A DNA stretch of 64,000 nucleotides from Polaribacter batillariae. Its GTDB lineage: Bacteria; Bacteroidota; Bacteroidia; Flavobacteriales; Flavobacteriaceae. The notes beneath the pieces were generated by a model that made no database searches, was not told the DNA's origin, and saw only the letters and a list, made by a program, of their open reading frames with translations. Shown piece after piece: positions 35,334 through 44,483 of the stretch (the first letter of the stretch is position 1; the number at the start of each line of letters is the position of its first letter). The stretch spans positions 1,116,001 through 1,180,000 of the forward strand of contig NZ_CP071795.1 of the NCBI RefSeq assembly GCF_017498485.1. The letters are read 5' to 3'. The translations under genes were made by a program, and so were the position numbers.

Positions 35334-35978
35334 TTATTTTGTTGACATTGCCGAAAGCATTCCTCCATACACTCCATTTAAAGAAGACATGTTTTTAGCC
35401 AAAGCATCCATTTGTTCTTTTAATCGTTCTGTATTTCGTACGACTTCTGTATTTAATTCTGTTTGTTTGCTAGAATTTTCTACTTGAATTTTATATAAGT
35501 TGTTTAAAGACTCCATTTGAAGTGCTGCCTTAGACATTTCTTCGTTATACTTGTTGGTTGAAGCTACAGAACCAGATGCTGCAGATAAACCTTCTGCGGC
35601 ATTTTGAAAGTTTTTCATGCTATTTCCTAAGCTTTCCATTAAGCTAGAGTCTATTTTTGCTTCTTGTAATAAATTGTCTAATTTTTGAGATAGCATGCCC
35701 TCTGCTCCTAATTTTTTCTGCTCTTTTTCTGAAGACAAGCCTTCATCTGCTAATTCTGGATATACTTTAGACCAATCTAAATCGTCTTCTGGGGCATCAA
35801 AAGCAGAGACTGCAAATACTGCTGCTTCTACTAATAGACCAATTGTTAACATTACTCCTCCTGTTAAAGGGCCTATAGAAAAGTGTTGTATTTTAAATAA
35901 AGCTCCAATAATTACTACTGCTGCTCCCATTCCGTAAACGAAATTCATTGTTCTTTTGTAAGTTCTTGATTGTGCCAT
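35334..35978 (-). CDS. gldL: T9SS motor protein GldL (PorL)
   Basis: 214 residues. Two membrane helices at about 14-60 (NFVYGMGAAVVIIGALFKIQ and GGVMLTIGLLVEAAVFAVSA) with the acidic residue in the second helix thought to carry protons, then a long cytoplasmic helical tail with coiled-coil character. Stator of the gliding/T9SS motor with GldM. Lies 45 bp upstream of gldM. Confidence 0.97.
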   Translation of the reverse strand: MAQSRTYKRTMNFVYGMGAAVVIIGALFKIQHFSIGPLTGGVMLTIGLLVEAAVFAVSAFDAPEDDLDWSKVYPELADEGLSSEKEQKKLGAEGMLSQKLDNLLQEAKIDSSLMESLGNSMKNFQNAAEGLSAASGSVASTNKYNEEMSKAALQMESLNNLYKIQVENSSKQTELNTEVVRNTERLKEQMDALAKNMSSLNGVYGGMLSAMSTK

Positions 35979-36009
35979 AATTTTTTTTAATTTTTAGGGG
36001 TTTTTTGTA

Positions 36010-37383
36010 TTATTTGTTTGTAGTTCCTATGTAATTTTGTACGGTTCTAAAACCAATGTAGCTTCTTGCAGTGTCTGCATATTCGTAATCTCTAGAAGAT
36101 ACTTCCAAGAAATATGCTACGTCTTTCCAAGAACCTCCGCGTACAATTTTTCTTTTATTTTTTCTATCTTCTACATTCGGGTTCATTGTTGAGGCCATGT
36201 AGTAAGAAGATAAGTTGTAAGCACTGTTTGTCCATTCAGATACATTACCTGCCATGTTGTACAAACCGTAATCGTTTGCATTAAAAGATTTTGCTTCCAT
36301 AGTATATAAAGCACCATCTACTGCATAATTTCCTCTTACGGGTTTAAAGTTTGCTAAAAAGCAACCTCTATCGCTTGTTGTACTTCCTGTACCCCATGGA
36401 TATGTTGCAAATTCTAAGCCTCCACGTGCTGCATACTCCCATTCTGCTTCTGTAGGTAATCTAAAATCTGGTACTTGCGTTACGTTTTTTCTGGTTCTTA
36501 AGTAATCGTTTTTCTTTTTTGTTCTCCAATTACAAAATGCATTTGCTTGCCCCCAAGTGACACCAACAACAGGATAATCTCCATAAGATTGATGGTAAAA
36601 ATAATCTTGATGCATTGGATCGTTATAAGAATAATTAAAATCTTTTACCCAAACTGTTGTATCTGGGTAAATATTTAAAACTTCTGTTTGAACAAAATCT
36701 TTTCTATTTCCTCCTTTTCTTGCTGCATTGTCTCGATCGAACCAAGAGTATCTATATTTTAAAAATTTTGTATTAAAGGTTCTAATTCCATCTACGGCTT
36801 CTTCTCTACTAATGTAAAGAGAATCCATAACCTCTACATAATCTACATCTGGATATTCTTCTGTTTTCCAAATCAATTCTTTTTCCCAATTTAAAGGTTT
36901 TATAGAGTCGATTCCGTCTCCTAAACTCCAATAGTTGTCGTACATGTATTTTTGATAAGGAGTTGCATTTGTTGTATCTGCAGTTGCAAATGCGTAATCG
37001 TGAATACCTCCAGAAGGCAATGCTCCATTAGGATCTGGTGTAGAGCTCAGTGCAGCAAACTCTGCTTGATACCCTAATCTTGTTCTTACGATAGAATCTC
37101 TAACCCAATAAACAAACTCTTTGTATTCGCTATTTGTAATTTCAGTCTCGTCCATATAATAAGGTCTAACTGTTACTGTTTTTGTTGGCGAATTCATGGT
37201 ACCAATAATATCTTGGTCTTGTTTTCCCATTGTAAAAGAACCTCCTGGTATTAATGCCATACCATATGGTTTTTCTGAAAACCATTTTTTCTTAGCTTTT
37301 ACACCTACCAATTCTCCTCTATCATTAGAGCCACAACTGTAAATTACTGTTATTAAGAGTGCAAATATTGCTGCTTTCTTCAT
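36010..37383 (-). CDS. gldK: T9SS outer-membrane ring lipoprotein GldK (PorK)
   Basis: 457 residues. Lipoprotein signal (ALLITVIYSCGSN) and a formylglycine-generating-enzyme-like fold (MALIPGGSFTMGKQDQD, RLPTEAEWEYAARGGLEFAT, YNMAGNVSEWTNSAYN, IVRGGSWKD). GldK uses this fold structurally; it forms the ring with GldN. First gene of the operon; a promoter candidate lies 31 bp upstream of its start. Confidence 0.97.
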   Translation of the reverse strand: MKKAAIFALLITVIYSCGSNDRGELVGVKAKKKWFSEKPYGMALIPGGSFTMGKQDQDIIGTMNSPTKTVTVRPYYMDETEITNSEYKEFVYWVRDSIVRTRLGYQAEFAALSSTPDPNGALPSGGIHDYAFATADTTNATPYQKYMYDNYWSLGDGIDSIKPLNWEKELIWKTEEYPDVDYVEVMDSLYISREEAVDGIRTFNTKFLKYRYSWFDRDNAARKGGNRKDFVQTEVLNIYPDTTVWVKDFNYSYNDPMHQDYFYHQSYGDYPVVGVTWGQANAFCNWRTKKKNDYLRTRKNVTQVPDFRLPTEAEWEYAARGGLEFATYPWGTGSTTSDRGCFLANFKPVRGNYAVDGALYTMEAKSFNANDYGLYNMAGNVSEWTNSAYNLSSYYMASTMNPNVEDRKNKRKIVRGGSWKDVAYFLEVSSRDYEYADTARSYIGFRTVQNYIGTTNK

Positions 37384-37413
37384 ATTCTAAATATATCTTT
37401 ACTAAAAAGTTCG

Positions 37414-37444
37414 TAAACCTATTATTTTTTTTGTTAATAAACAA
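37414..37444 (-). promoter_or_regulatory. Candidate promoter of gldKLMN
   Basis: On the minus strand TTG (37444-37442), 20 nt, TAGGTTTA (37421-37414), one mismatch to TAnnTTTG. Confidence 0.45.
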
Positions 37445-37485
37445 TGTTCTAATTGTATTTTAACGTATTACTTTTCAATATTTTT

Positions 37486-38649
37486 TTACGACACCAGTTT
37501 TCTCATTGCTTTATACCATTTTTCTGGTATAATTTGCTTTGTAGCATCCTGATAATCTTTATATGTACATGGTATTAACGCATGTCTTTTGTATTTATTA
37601 TCTGATAAAATATTTATCTCTAACCACCATCTACCAGATTTGTTACTTTTGTAGAAAGTTATAGGATCGTCATCTTCTAACAATACTGTAAATTTTTGAT
37701 AGTTTTCTTTTCCTGAAAACGGATAATCTTTTACTCTAAAATTAACACCTTCGATAAAATACCAAATTATTTGCGCTATTAAATGTGCTGTTTGGTGGTT
37801 ATTGTCGTGCTTAGAATTGTATTCGTAAATACCAAATGAAGAAACTTTATCGCTAATGCCTGCATATCTTGCAATTGCACAAATTTCTTCGCCATAAAAT
37901 CCATTTGGAGACGCATTGTTGTTTGCTGGTGCTTCGCTTTGCCTAATTGCTCCAATATCTATCGAAACAATATCTGCATTTCTAAAAGCGGGTTCTATAC
38001 TTTCTAAGTCTTTCGATTTTCCTAAACGAATTGTATCGAAATACAAAGTGTCTAAAAGTTCTATTTCGTCTTGTGAGTTAAAATAGGTTTGATATCCAAT
38101 ATTTGTGTAATTGAATAAGTTATTAGGCTCTTGCATAATAATTTTACTCAAATACGATTGCGAAGTTAGCTCGTCTTCTAAATTTCCTAAATCGAAACGA
38201 CTATCTACTGCTGCTAAATTTACGGTTTGTTCTAAAGAATCGTAGGCTCTGTAATTTACATAGGTAATATCCTGGCCACCACCAATAATAATGGGAATGA
38301 TATTTCTTTTTAACAAATAAGTTATAATTTCTGAAACAGCGAAATAGGTATCTGAAACTGTATTTCCTTTTAAGACGTTTCCTAAATCGGCAATATTTGT
38401 AGTCCATTTGCCCGGAAAAAGTTGATACAATTTTTTACGAATATGGTGTAAATCTTCTCCACAGCCAAAGTTGTCTTGAGAGTTTCTATCTTCTTGAACA
38501 CCTAAAATGGCAATTTGTACATTTTCTAGGTCTGGAAAACCATTTTCTTGTGTATGAATGGCAATTTTATTTCCTAAAGAAGGTGAAGTCTGTGACACTA
38601 AATGCGCCACAACAGCTTCTTTTACAGGGGTTAAAAAATCTATATCCAT
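37486..38649 (-). CDS. Ureohydrolase-fold (arginase/formimidoylglutamase-like) protein lacking metal ligands
   Basis: 387 residues. The arginase fold is recognisable (IAILGVQEDRNSQDN near 47, IPIIIGGGQDITYVNYRAYD near 136, NLAAVDSRFDLG near 162, DIVSIDIGAIRQSEAP near 229, GEEICAIARYAG). In active ureohydrolases the manganese ligands sit in GGDHS, DAHxD and SxDxD. Here the first His is Gln (GGGQD), the second His is Arg (DSRFD), and the second Asp of SxDxD is Gly (SIDIG). An enzyme of the classical type is therefore unlikely. It sits between gldK and topA, a neighbourhood I recall from other flavobacteria, which suggests a conserved non-enzymatic or altered role. Confidence 0.8.
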   Translation of the reverse strand: MDIDFLTPVKEAVVAHLVSQTSPSLGNKIAIHTQENGFPDLENVQIAILGVQEDRNSQDNFGCGEDLHHIRKKLYQLFPGKWTTNIADLGNVLKGNTVSDTYFAVSEIITYLLKRNIIPIIIGGGQDITYVNYRAYDSLEQTVNLAAVDSRFDLGNLEDELTSQSYLSKIIMQEPNNLFNYTNIGYQTYFNSQDEIELLDTLYFDTIRLGKSKDLESIEPAFRNADIVSIDIGAIRQSEAPANNNASPNGFYGEEICAIARYAGISDKVSSFGIYEYNSKHDNNHQTAHLIAQIIWYFIEGVNFRVKDYPFSGKENYQKFTVLLEDDDPITFYKSNKSGRWWLEINILSDNKYKRHALIPCTYKDYQDATKQIIPEKWYKAMRKLVS

Positions 38650-38687
38650 TAATTATTTTAAAATAAAGTACGCAAGATACTAAATCA

Positions 38688-41197
38688 TTATTTTTTCTTA
38701 GCGGTTTTCTTGGTGGTTTTTTTAGTCGCAGTTTTCTTTTTTGTAGCTTTCTTCTTTGGTGTTTTGGCTTCTATCATCTTAACTGCCTCTTCTTTAGAAA
38801 GTTTCTCGATTTCTGTAGTTTTTGGCAATTCTATTTTAATTTTTCCTTTGAGCACATTGTACCTTCCCCAACGTGCTTTTTCTACACGAATACCAACATC
38901 TTCCCAATTATGGATTACTTTATCGATTTCTTTTTGCTTTTTTACTTCAATTAACTCAACAATATCGTCGTCTGAAAGGTTATCAAAATCGTATTTTTAT
39001 TTACATTGATAAACATTCCGTTCCATTTTATATACGGACCAAAACGTCCAACTCCTTTTTGAACTGGTAAACCTTCGTAATGATAAATTGGGGCATCTGC
39101 TTTTTGTTTTGCGACAATTAATTCTTTTGCCCTTTCTAAATCTACCTCCATTGGGTTTTCGCCTTTATCTAAAGAAACAAACATGTTTCCGAATTTAATA
39201 TAAGGGCCAAAACGTCCGTTAGAAACAATTACCTCTTCATCTTCGTAGGTTCCTAACTTTTTTGGAAGTAAGAACAGTTCTAGTGCTTCTTCTAGAGTTA
39301 TGGTTCCAAGATTTTGGTCTGTATTTAAGCTTGCAAATTGTTTTTCTTCGTCTTCTGGGGCTCCAATTTGTGCAATGGGACCAAATTTACCTAATCGTAC
39401 TAAAACCGTTTTTCCAGATTCTGGATGTTTTCCTAAAATACGCTCTCCACTTTCTCTTTCTGCATTTTCTTTTACATCTTCTACATTATCATGAAATTTT
39501 TGATAGAAATCTTTAATCATTTCTGTCCAATTTTCATTTCCTTCGGAAATATCATCAAAAGAATTTTCTACTTTAGCTGTAAAACCAAAGTCTAAAATAT
39601 TTGAAAAATTAGCTACTAAAAAGTCGTTTACAATATTGCCAATATCTGTAGGTACTAATTTATTTTTATCTGAACCTGTTTTTTCTGTTAAGGTTTGTGT
39701 TTCCAGATTTCCATTAGACAAAATTAATTGTTGATATGCTCTCTCTACACCTTCATTTTGTCCTTTTTCTATATAACCTCTTCTTTGTACTGTAGAAATT
39801 GTTGGTGCATACGTAGAGGGTCTTCCAATGCCTAATTCTTCTAATTGCTTCACTAAAGAAGCTTCTGTAAAACGATAAGGTGGACTGGTAAAACGCTGTG
39901 TTGCATTGATAAAGTTGTACTCTAAAGATTCGTTTATTTTTAGGTTTGGCAACATTCCTGCTTGCTCTTCATCTTCATTATCAGTACCTTCTAAATATAC
40001 TTTTAAGAAACCGTCGAACTTTATCATTTCTCCGTTTGCAGTAAAAATTTTACTGTTTTCTGAGTTTTCTATTTTGATATTGGTACGTTCTAATTGTGCA
40101 TCGCTCATTTGTGATGCCAATGTTCTTTTCCAAATTAAATCGTACAATCTTGTTTGGTCGTATTCTGTCTCGACCGTATGCATTTTCATGTTTGTTGGTC
40201 TAATTGCTTCGTGCGCTTCTTGCGCTCCTTTAGATTTCGACTTAAAAACACGTTGTTTGCTGTATTCTTTTCCGTAATAATTGCTAATTTCTTCTGCTGC
40301 TGCATTTCTTGCATCTATAGATAAATTTACACTATCTGTTCTCATATAGGTAATAAAACCGGCTTCGTACAAGCGTTGTGCTACTTGCATGGTTTTGCCT
40401 ACTGGAAAGCCCAATTTTCGTGATGCTTCTTGTTGTAAGGTAGATGTTGTAAATGGTGGTGCTGGAGATTTTTTTGCTGGTTTTTTTGTTAAATCTGCAA
40501 TTGAAAAATTGGCTTTTGCACAGGATTTTAAGAAATTTTCTGCTGCTTTTTTAGAATCGAAATTCTTTGGAATGGTTGCTTTAAAGGTTTTACCTTCGTT
40601 ATTGGCGAATTCTGCAACAACTTTATAATATGTTTCTGATTTAAAGTCTTGAATGCTGCGTTCTCTTTCTACAATTAAGCGCACTGCAACAGATTGTACT
40701 CTTCCTGCAGACAAACCTCCTTTTACTTTACGCCATAAAACTGGCGATAATTCGTAACCAACAAGCCTGTCTAAAACTCTACGTGCTTGTTGTGCATTTA
40801 CCATATTATAATCGATATCTCTTGGATTTTCGACTGCTTTTAAAATGGCATTTTTTGTAATTTCATGAAAAACGATACGTTTCGTATTATCGTCTTTTAA
40901 GTTTAATTGCTCTTTTAAGTGCCACGCAATTGCTTCTCCTTCTCTATCTTCGTCACTTGCCAACCAAACAGTGTTTGCTTTTTTTGCGAGTGATTTTAGT
41001 TTTTTTACAACTGATTTTTTATCCTCTGAAACAATGTATTTTGGACTAAAATCTCCATCTACATCAATGCCTAATTCTTTGGAAGGTAAGTCTGCAATAT
41101 GCCCATAACTCGATTCTACTTGAAAATCTTTTCCAAGAAATTTCTCTATTGTTTTTGCTTTTGCTGGTGACTCTACAATTACTAAATTCTTTGCCAT
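38688..41197 (-). CDS. topA: DNA topoisomerase I, with a frameshift near the 3' end
   Basis: Relaxes negative supercoils. Toprim domain at the start (LVIVESPAKAKTIEKFLGKD), DxDxE-type acidic motif (ASDEDREGEAIAWHL), active-site Tyr in GFITYMRTDSVNLS (about 295), then C-terminal zinc-ribbon-like repeats (GRFGPYIKFGN, GRFGPYIKWNG). The frame from 41197 stops at 38951 after 748 residues with an alien tail after INVNK. One base added to the T5 run at 38994-38998 restores a frame of about 836 residues reading YDFDNLSDDDIVELIEVKKQ and ending in a Lys-rich tail (KKATKKKTATKKTTKKTAKKK) at 38688. The catalytic core is intact, so the truncated form may still work. A homopolymer sequencing error is the plain alternative. 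Confidence 0.93.
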
Positions 41198-41250
41198 GTA
41201 TCTTTCTTTTGTCGTAATTCTCGCAACCGAAACTGCAAGTTAATGGACTG

Positions 41251-41258
41251 CAAAAGTA
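41251..41258 (-). promoter_or_regulatory. -7 box of topA
   Basis: Minus-strand TACTTTTG matches TAnnTTTG, about 54 bp upstream of the topA start; no good -33 TTG. Confidence 0.35.
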
Positions 41259-41319
41259 TGTAGTTTTTTTTTATTAATTTTTCTTTGAAGCTTTTTTACT
41301 TCATTTTTTTACAGAAATT

Positions 41320-43629
41320 TTATTCTACCGTAATTTTTTGCTTCATTTTTGTGGCTGAATTTTCACCTACAAATAGCAAAAATTCTCCTGATTCTACTTC
41401 CCATTTTCTATTAATTGTATAAAATTGAAGCACTTCTTTATCGATTGTAAAAGAAACTGTTTTTGTTTCTCCTGCTTGTAACATAATTTTTTCGAAACCT
41501 TTTAATTCTTTGGTTGGTCTTACAATACTTGCCACCAAATCTCTAATATATAATTGTACAACTTCTTCTCCAGCGACTTTTCCTGTATTTTTAACATCTA
41601 CTGAAAGGGTAATTTTCCCATCGACATTCATGGTTTCTTTATCAACTTTTAAATTATCATAAGAAAAAGTAGTGTAACTCAAACCAAAGCCAAAAGGATA
41701 TAATGCCGATTTTTTAGAGTCTGTATAACCAGAATAGGTTACGTGTTTCGAATTGTAAGGCCTTCCTGTATTTTTTTGATTGTAAAATAATGGTTCTTGC
41801 CCTACGTTTCTTGGAAAGGAAACTGGCAGTTTTCCTGATGGATTGTAATCGCCAAACAACACATCTGCAATTCCGTTTCCAGATTCTGAGCCTAATTGCC
41901 AGGTTACTAAAATTCCTGGTAAAATTTCACTTGCCCTGGAAATATCCATTGGTCTTCCATTAGACAATACCAAAACAATGTTTTTATTTACTTTATAAAT
42001 TGCTTCTAATAATTCGTTTTGTAAACCTAAAAAACCAATATTTACCTGGCTTCTTCCTTCTCCTGATTGATAGGCATCTTCTCCAATTGCTAAAAAAACA
42101 ACCTCTGCTTTTTTAGCCACTGCAACTGCTTCTTTAATTCCGGTTTTATCTTTTGTGTTAAATTCTAAAGGGTACAAAAATTGATTACTACCTGGTTTTA
42201 CGGTTGGTATTGTTAATTCGACTCCTTTCTCATAATACACTTTCGTGTTTTTACTCACTTTTGCTTTAACACCTTCTAACAAAGAAACTGCTGAATTATA
42301 CCTTCCTTTTGCTCTCCAATTTCCTAAAGGAGTGTCTTTATTATCTGCAAACGGACCAATTACTGCAATACTTTTTACATCTTTGGCGATTGGTAAAATA
42401 TTGCCTTCGTTTTTTAATAAAACAATCGATTTTTTTGCAGCTTCTCTTGCAATAGCCAAATGCTCTTTTGTATAAATATTGTTTTTTTCTCTTTCTTCAT
42501 CGCAATATTTATAAGGATCATCAAACAAACCTAATTGAAATTTTACTCGTAAAATTCTTCTTACAGAGTCTTCTAAATCGCTTAATGAAATTTTATTTTC
42601 TTCTAACAATTCAGCCAAATGTGCTTCATATGCATAAGATTCCATATCCATATCTGAACCTGCGTTTAATGCAATTTCTGCAGCTTGTTTTTTATCTTTT
42701 GCATAGCCATGTGACCTCATTTCTCCAATAGAACCCCAATCTGACACAATAAACCCATTCCAACCCCAAGCTTCTTTTAAAATGTCTCTTTGCAACACTC
42801 TGTGTCCTGTCGCAGGAATTCCATCAATATCGTTAAAAGAGTTCATAAAAGTTGCGACACCTGCTTTTGCAGCGGCTTTAAAGGGAGGTAAAATCATGTT
42901 ATGCAATTCAAATTCGCCAACAGTAGTGGTATTGTAATCTCTACCAGCTTCGGCAAAACCATAGCCTGCGAAGTGTTTTGCACAGGCCGCAATTGTATTT
43001 ATATTTGATAAGTCGTCGCCTTGAAAACCTTTCACCCTAGCAGCACCAATTAAAGATCCTAAATATGGATCTTCTCCTGCACCTTCCATAATTCTACCCC
43101 ATCTTGCGTCTCTAGAAACATCTACCATTGGTGCAAACGTCCAATTTAAACCAGAAGCTGCAGATTCTTTTGCTGCGATTGTTGCGGTTTTTTGAATGGT
43201 TTCTAGATCCCAACTGGCACTTTCTCCTAGAGGTGTTGGAAATATGGTTTTAAGTCCATGAATTACGTCGTACGCAAAAATCATGGGTATTTTTAAACGA
43301 GAATTTTCCATCACTAACTTTTGCGCTTCCCGAACTTCTTTTACAGAAACCACATTTAAAACAGAACCTACCAAGCCTTTTTTCATTTTGTCCACTTTGT
43401 CTTGCGCACTTTTAGAGGATGCTGGCCCCGTTAAATCCCAACCTGCGGAATATTGTACCATTTGCCCAATTTTCTCGTCTAAATTCATTAGATTTAAAAC
43501 AGAATCTACTTTCTGTTCTATTTTTTCGTCTAAATTGGAATTTGCCATTGACTTCTTAGAATCTTTACAATTAAAAAATATAGTTATAATGATTAATGTT
43601 GTAATAAAAAGCGATTTTGATTTTGTCAT
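41320..43629 (-). CDS. Glycoside hydrolase family 3 beta-glucosidase, probable lipoprotein
   Basis: 769 residues. Basic N-terminus and hydrophobic stretch ending IFFNCKDSKK, consistent with a lipoprotein. GH3 N-terminal barrel (GQMVQYSAGWDL, FAPMVDVSRDARWGRIMEGA, nucleophile Asp in GFIVSDWGSIGEM near 299), alpha/beta sandwich (KSIVLLKNEGNILPIAKD, SNGRPMDISRA) and a C-terminal fibronectin III-like domain (DVKNTGKVAGEEVVQLYIRD). Removes glucose from the ends of beta-glucan oligosaccharides in the periplasm. Last gene of the SusC/SusD operon, 6 bp after the EEP gene. BglX-like by architecture. Confidence 0.95.
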   Translation of the reverse strand: MTKSKSLFITTLIIITIFFNCKDSKKSMANSNLDEKIEQKVDSVLNLMNLDEKIGQMVQYSAGWDLTGPASSKSAQDKVDKMKKGLVGSVLNVVSVKEVREAQKLVMENSRLKIPMIFAYDVIHGLKTIFPTPLGESASWDLETIQKTATIAAKESAASGLNWTFAPMVDVSRDARWGRIMEGAGEDPYLGSLIGAARVKGFQGDDLSNINTIAACAKHFAGYGFAEAGRDYNTTTVGEFELHNMILPPFKAAAKAGVATFMNSFNDIDGIPATGHRVLQRDILKEAWGWNGFIVSDWGSIGEMRSHGYAKDKKQAAEIALNAGSDMDMESYAYEAHLAELLEENKISLSDLEDSVRRILRVKFQLGLFDDPYKYCDEEREKNNIYTKEHLAIAREAAKKSIVLLKNEGNILPIAKDVKSIAVIGPFADNKDTPLGNWRAKGRYNSAVSLLEGVKAKVSKNTKVYYEKGVELTIPTVKPGSNQFLYPLEFNTKDKTGIKEAVAVAKKAEVVFLAIGEDAYQSGEGRSQVNIGFLGLQNELLEAIYKVNKNIVLVLSNGRPMDISRASEILPGILVTWQLGSESGNGIADVLFGDYNPSGKLPVSFPRNVGQEPLFYNQKNTGRPYNSKHVTYSGYTDSKKSALYPFGFGLSYTTFSYDNLKVDKETMNVDGKITLSVDVKNTGKVAGEEVVQLYIRDLVASIVRPTKELKGFEKIMLQAGETKTVSFTIDKEVLQFYTINRKWEVESGEFLLFVGENSATKMKQKITVE

Positions 43630-43635
43630 TGTAAA

Positions 43636-44478
43636 TTATTTAAATTCGATTTCTGCAAACACAGGAAAATGGTCTGAAGGATATTTTAGGTTTTTAGAAT
43701 CTGTTAAAACGGCGTATTTCTTTACTTTTAAATTACTGTTTTTAGAAAGCATAATATAGTCTATTCTTCTTGTTATTGGTTCGTGAAATTTAAATCCATT
43801 AAAGGTTCCTTCTGACCCAAACACGTTTTCTCCTGCCAATTCTTTGGTATCAGAAAAGTTGTTTTTTAATGATGAAATTAATTCGCTGTTTGGCTCTACA
43901 TTAAAGTCTCCTGTTATAATTACAGGATAGTTTTTGGTATTTATTTTTTTGATTTCGGTTTCAATTAATTTCATTCCTTTTAATTGCGCCTGCGTTCCTT
44001 TATGATCTAAATGTGTGTTAAAAAACCATATTTTTTTATCCGAATTTAAAACAGTCATTAAGCCATAGGTGCAAATTCTTGGGTAGGCAGCATCCCAACC
44101 TTTAGAATTTTTCTCTGGAGTTTGCGATAGCCAAAATGTTTTTACATTGCTAAATTTCACTTTTCTTTTATCATAAAAAATAGCCGAATATTCGCCTTTG
44201 TTTTCGCCATCTCTACCTGTGCCAATATAATTGTAATGGGTAAGTTTTTCTTGCATTTCTGCAATTTGGTTGGGTTTGCCTTCTTGAGTTCCAAAAACAG
44301 TTGGTTCGTAAAATTTTATTTGTGAAATTAGGTAATCGCTTCTATTCGCCCAAGCATTTTCGCCGTCTGAAGCAACATCTAAACGAAGATTGTAGGTTAT
44401 TACTTTTAAATTTTCTAACTCTTTTTCTGGGGAACAACTTGCAAAAATTACTACAATTGTTAACAAAATATGTTTCAT
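43636..44478 (-). CDS. Endonuclease/exonuclease/phosphatase-family lipoprotein
   Basis: 280 residues. Lipobox in VVIFASCSPEKE. EEP fold with its metal and catalytic residues: N in VITYNLRLD, E in FGTQEGKPNQ, H and D in FFNTHLDHKG, D and N in VIITGDFNVEPNS, and the final SDHFPVFAEI. In polysaccharide loci such secreted EEP proteins are thought to act on phosphate esters rather than DNA. Between GH16 and GH3 genes, with 5-6 bp gaps on both sides. Substrate not known; a sugar- or glycerol-phosphate is possible (inference). Confidence 0.9.
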   Translation of the reverse strand: MKHILLTIVVIFASCSPEKELENLKVITYNLRLDVASDGENAWANRSDYLISQIKFYEPTVFGTQEGKPNQIAEMQEKLTHYNYIGTGRDGENKGEYSAIFYDKRKVKFSNVKTFWLSQTPEKNSKGWDAAYPRICTYGLMTVLNSDKKIWFFNTHLDHKGTQAQLKGMKLIETEIKKINTKNYPVIITGDFNVEPNSELISSLKNNFSDTKELAGENVFGSEGTFNGFKFHEPITRRIDYIMLSKNSNLKVKKYAVLTDSKNLKYPSDHFPVFAEIEFK

Positions 44479-44483
44479 AATTC

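Noticed and set aside
38710..39009. Plus-strand open frame opposite the end of topA
   Set aside because: It is the complement of the displaced Lys-rich C-terminal codons of topA; the minus-strand reading gives a sensible topoisomerase tail.
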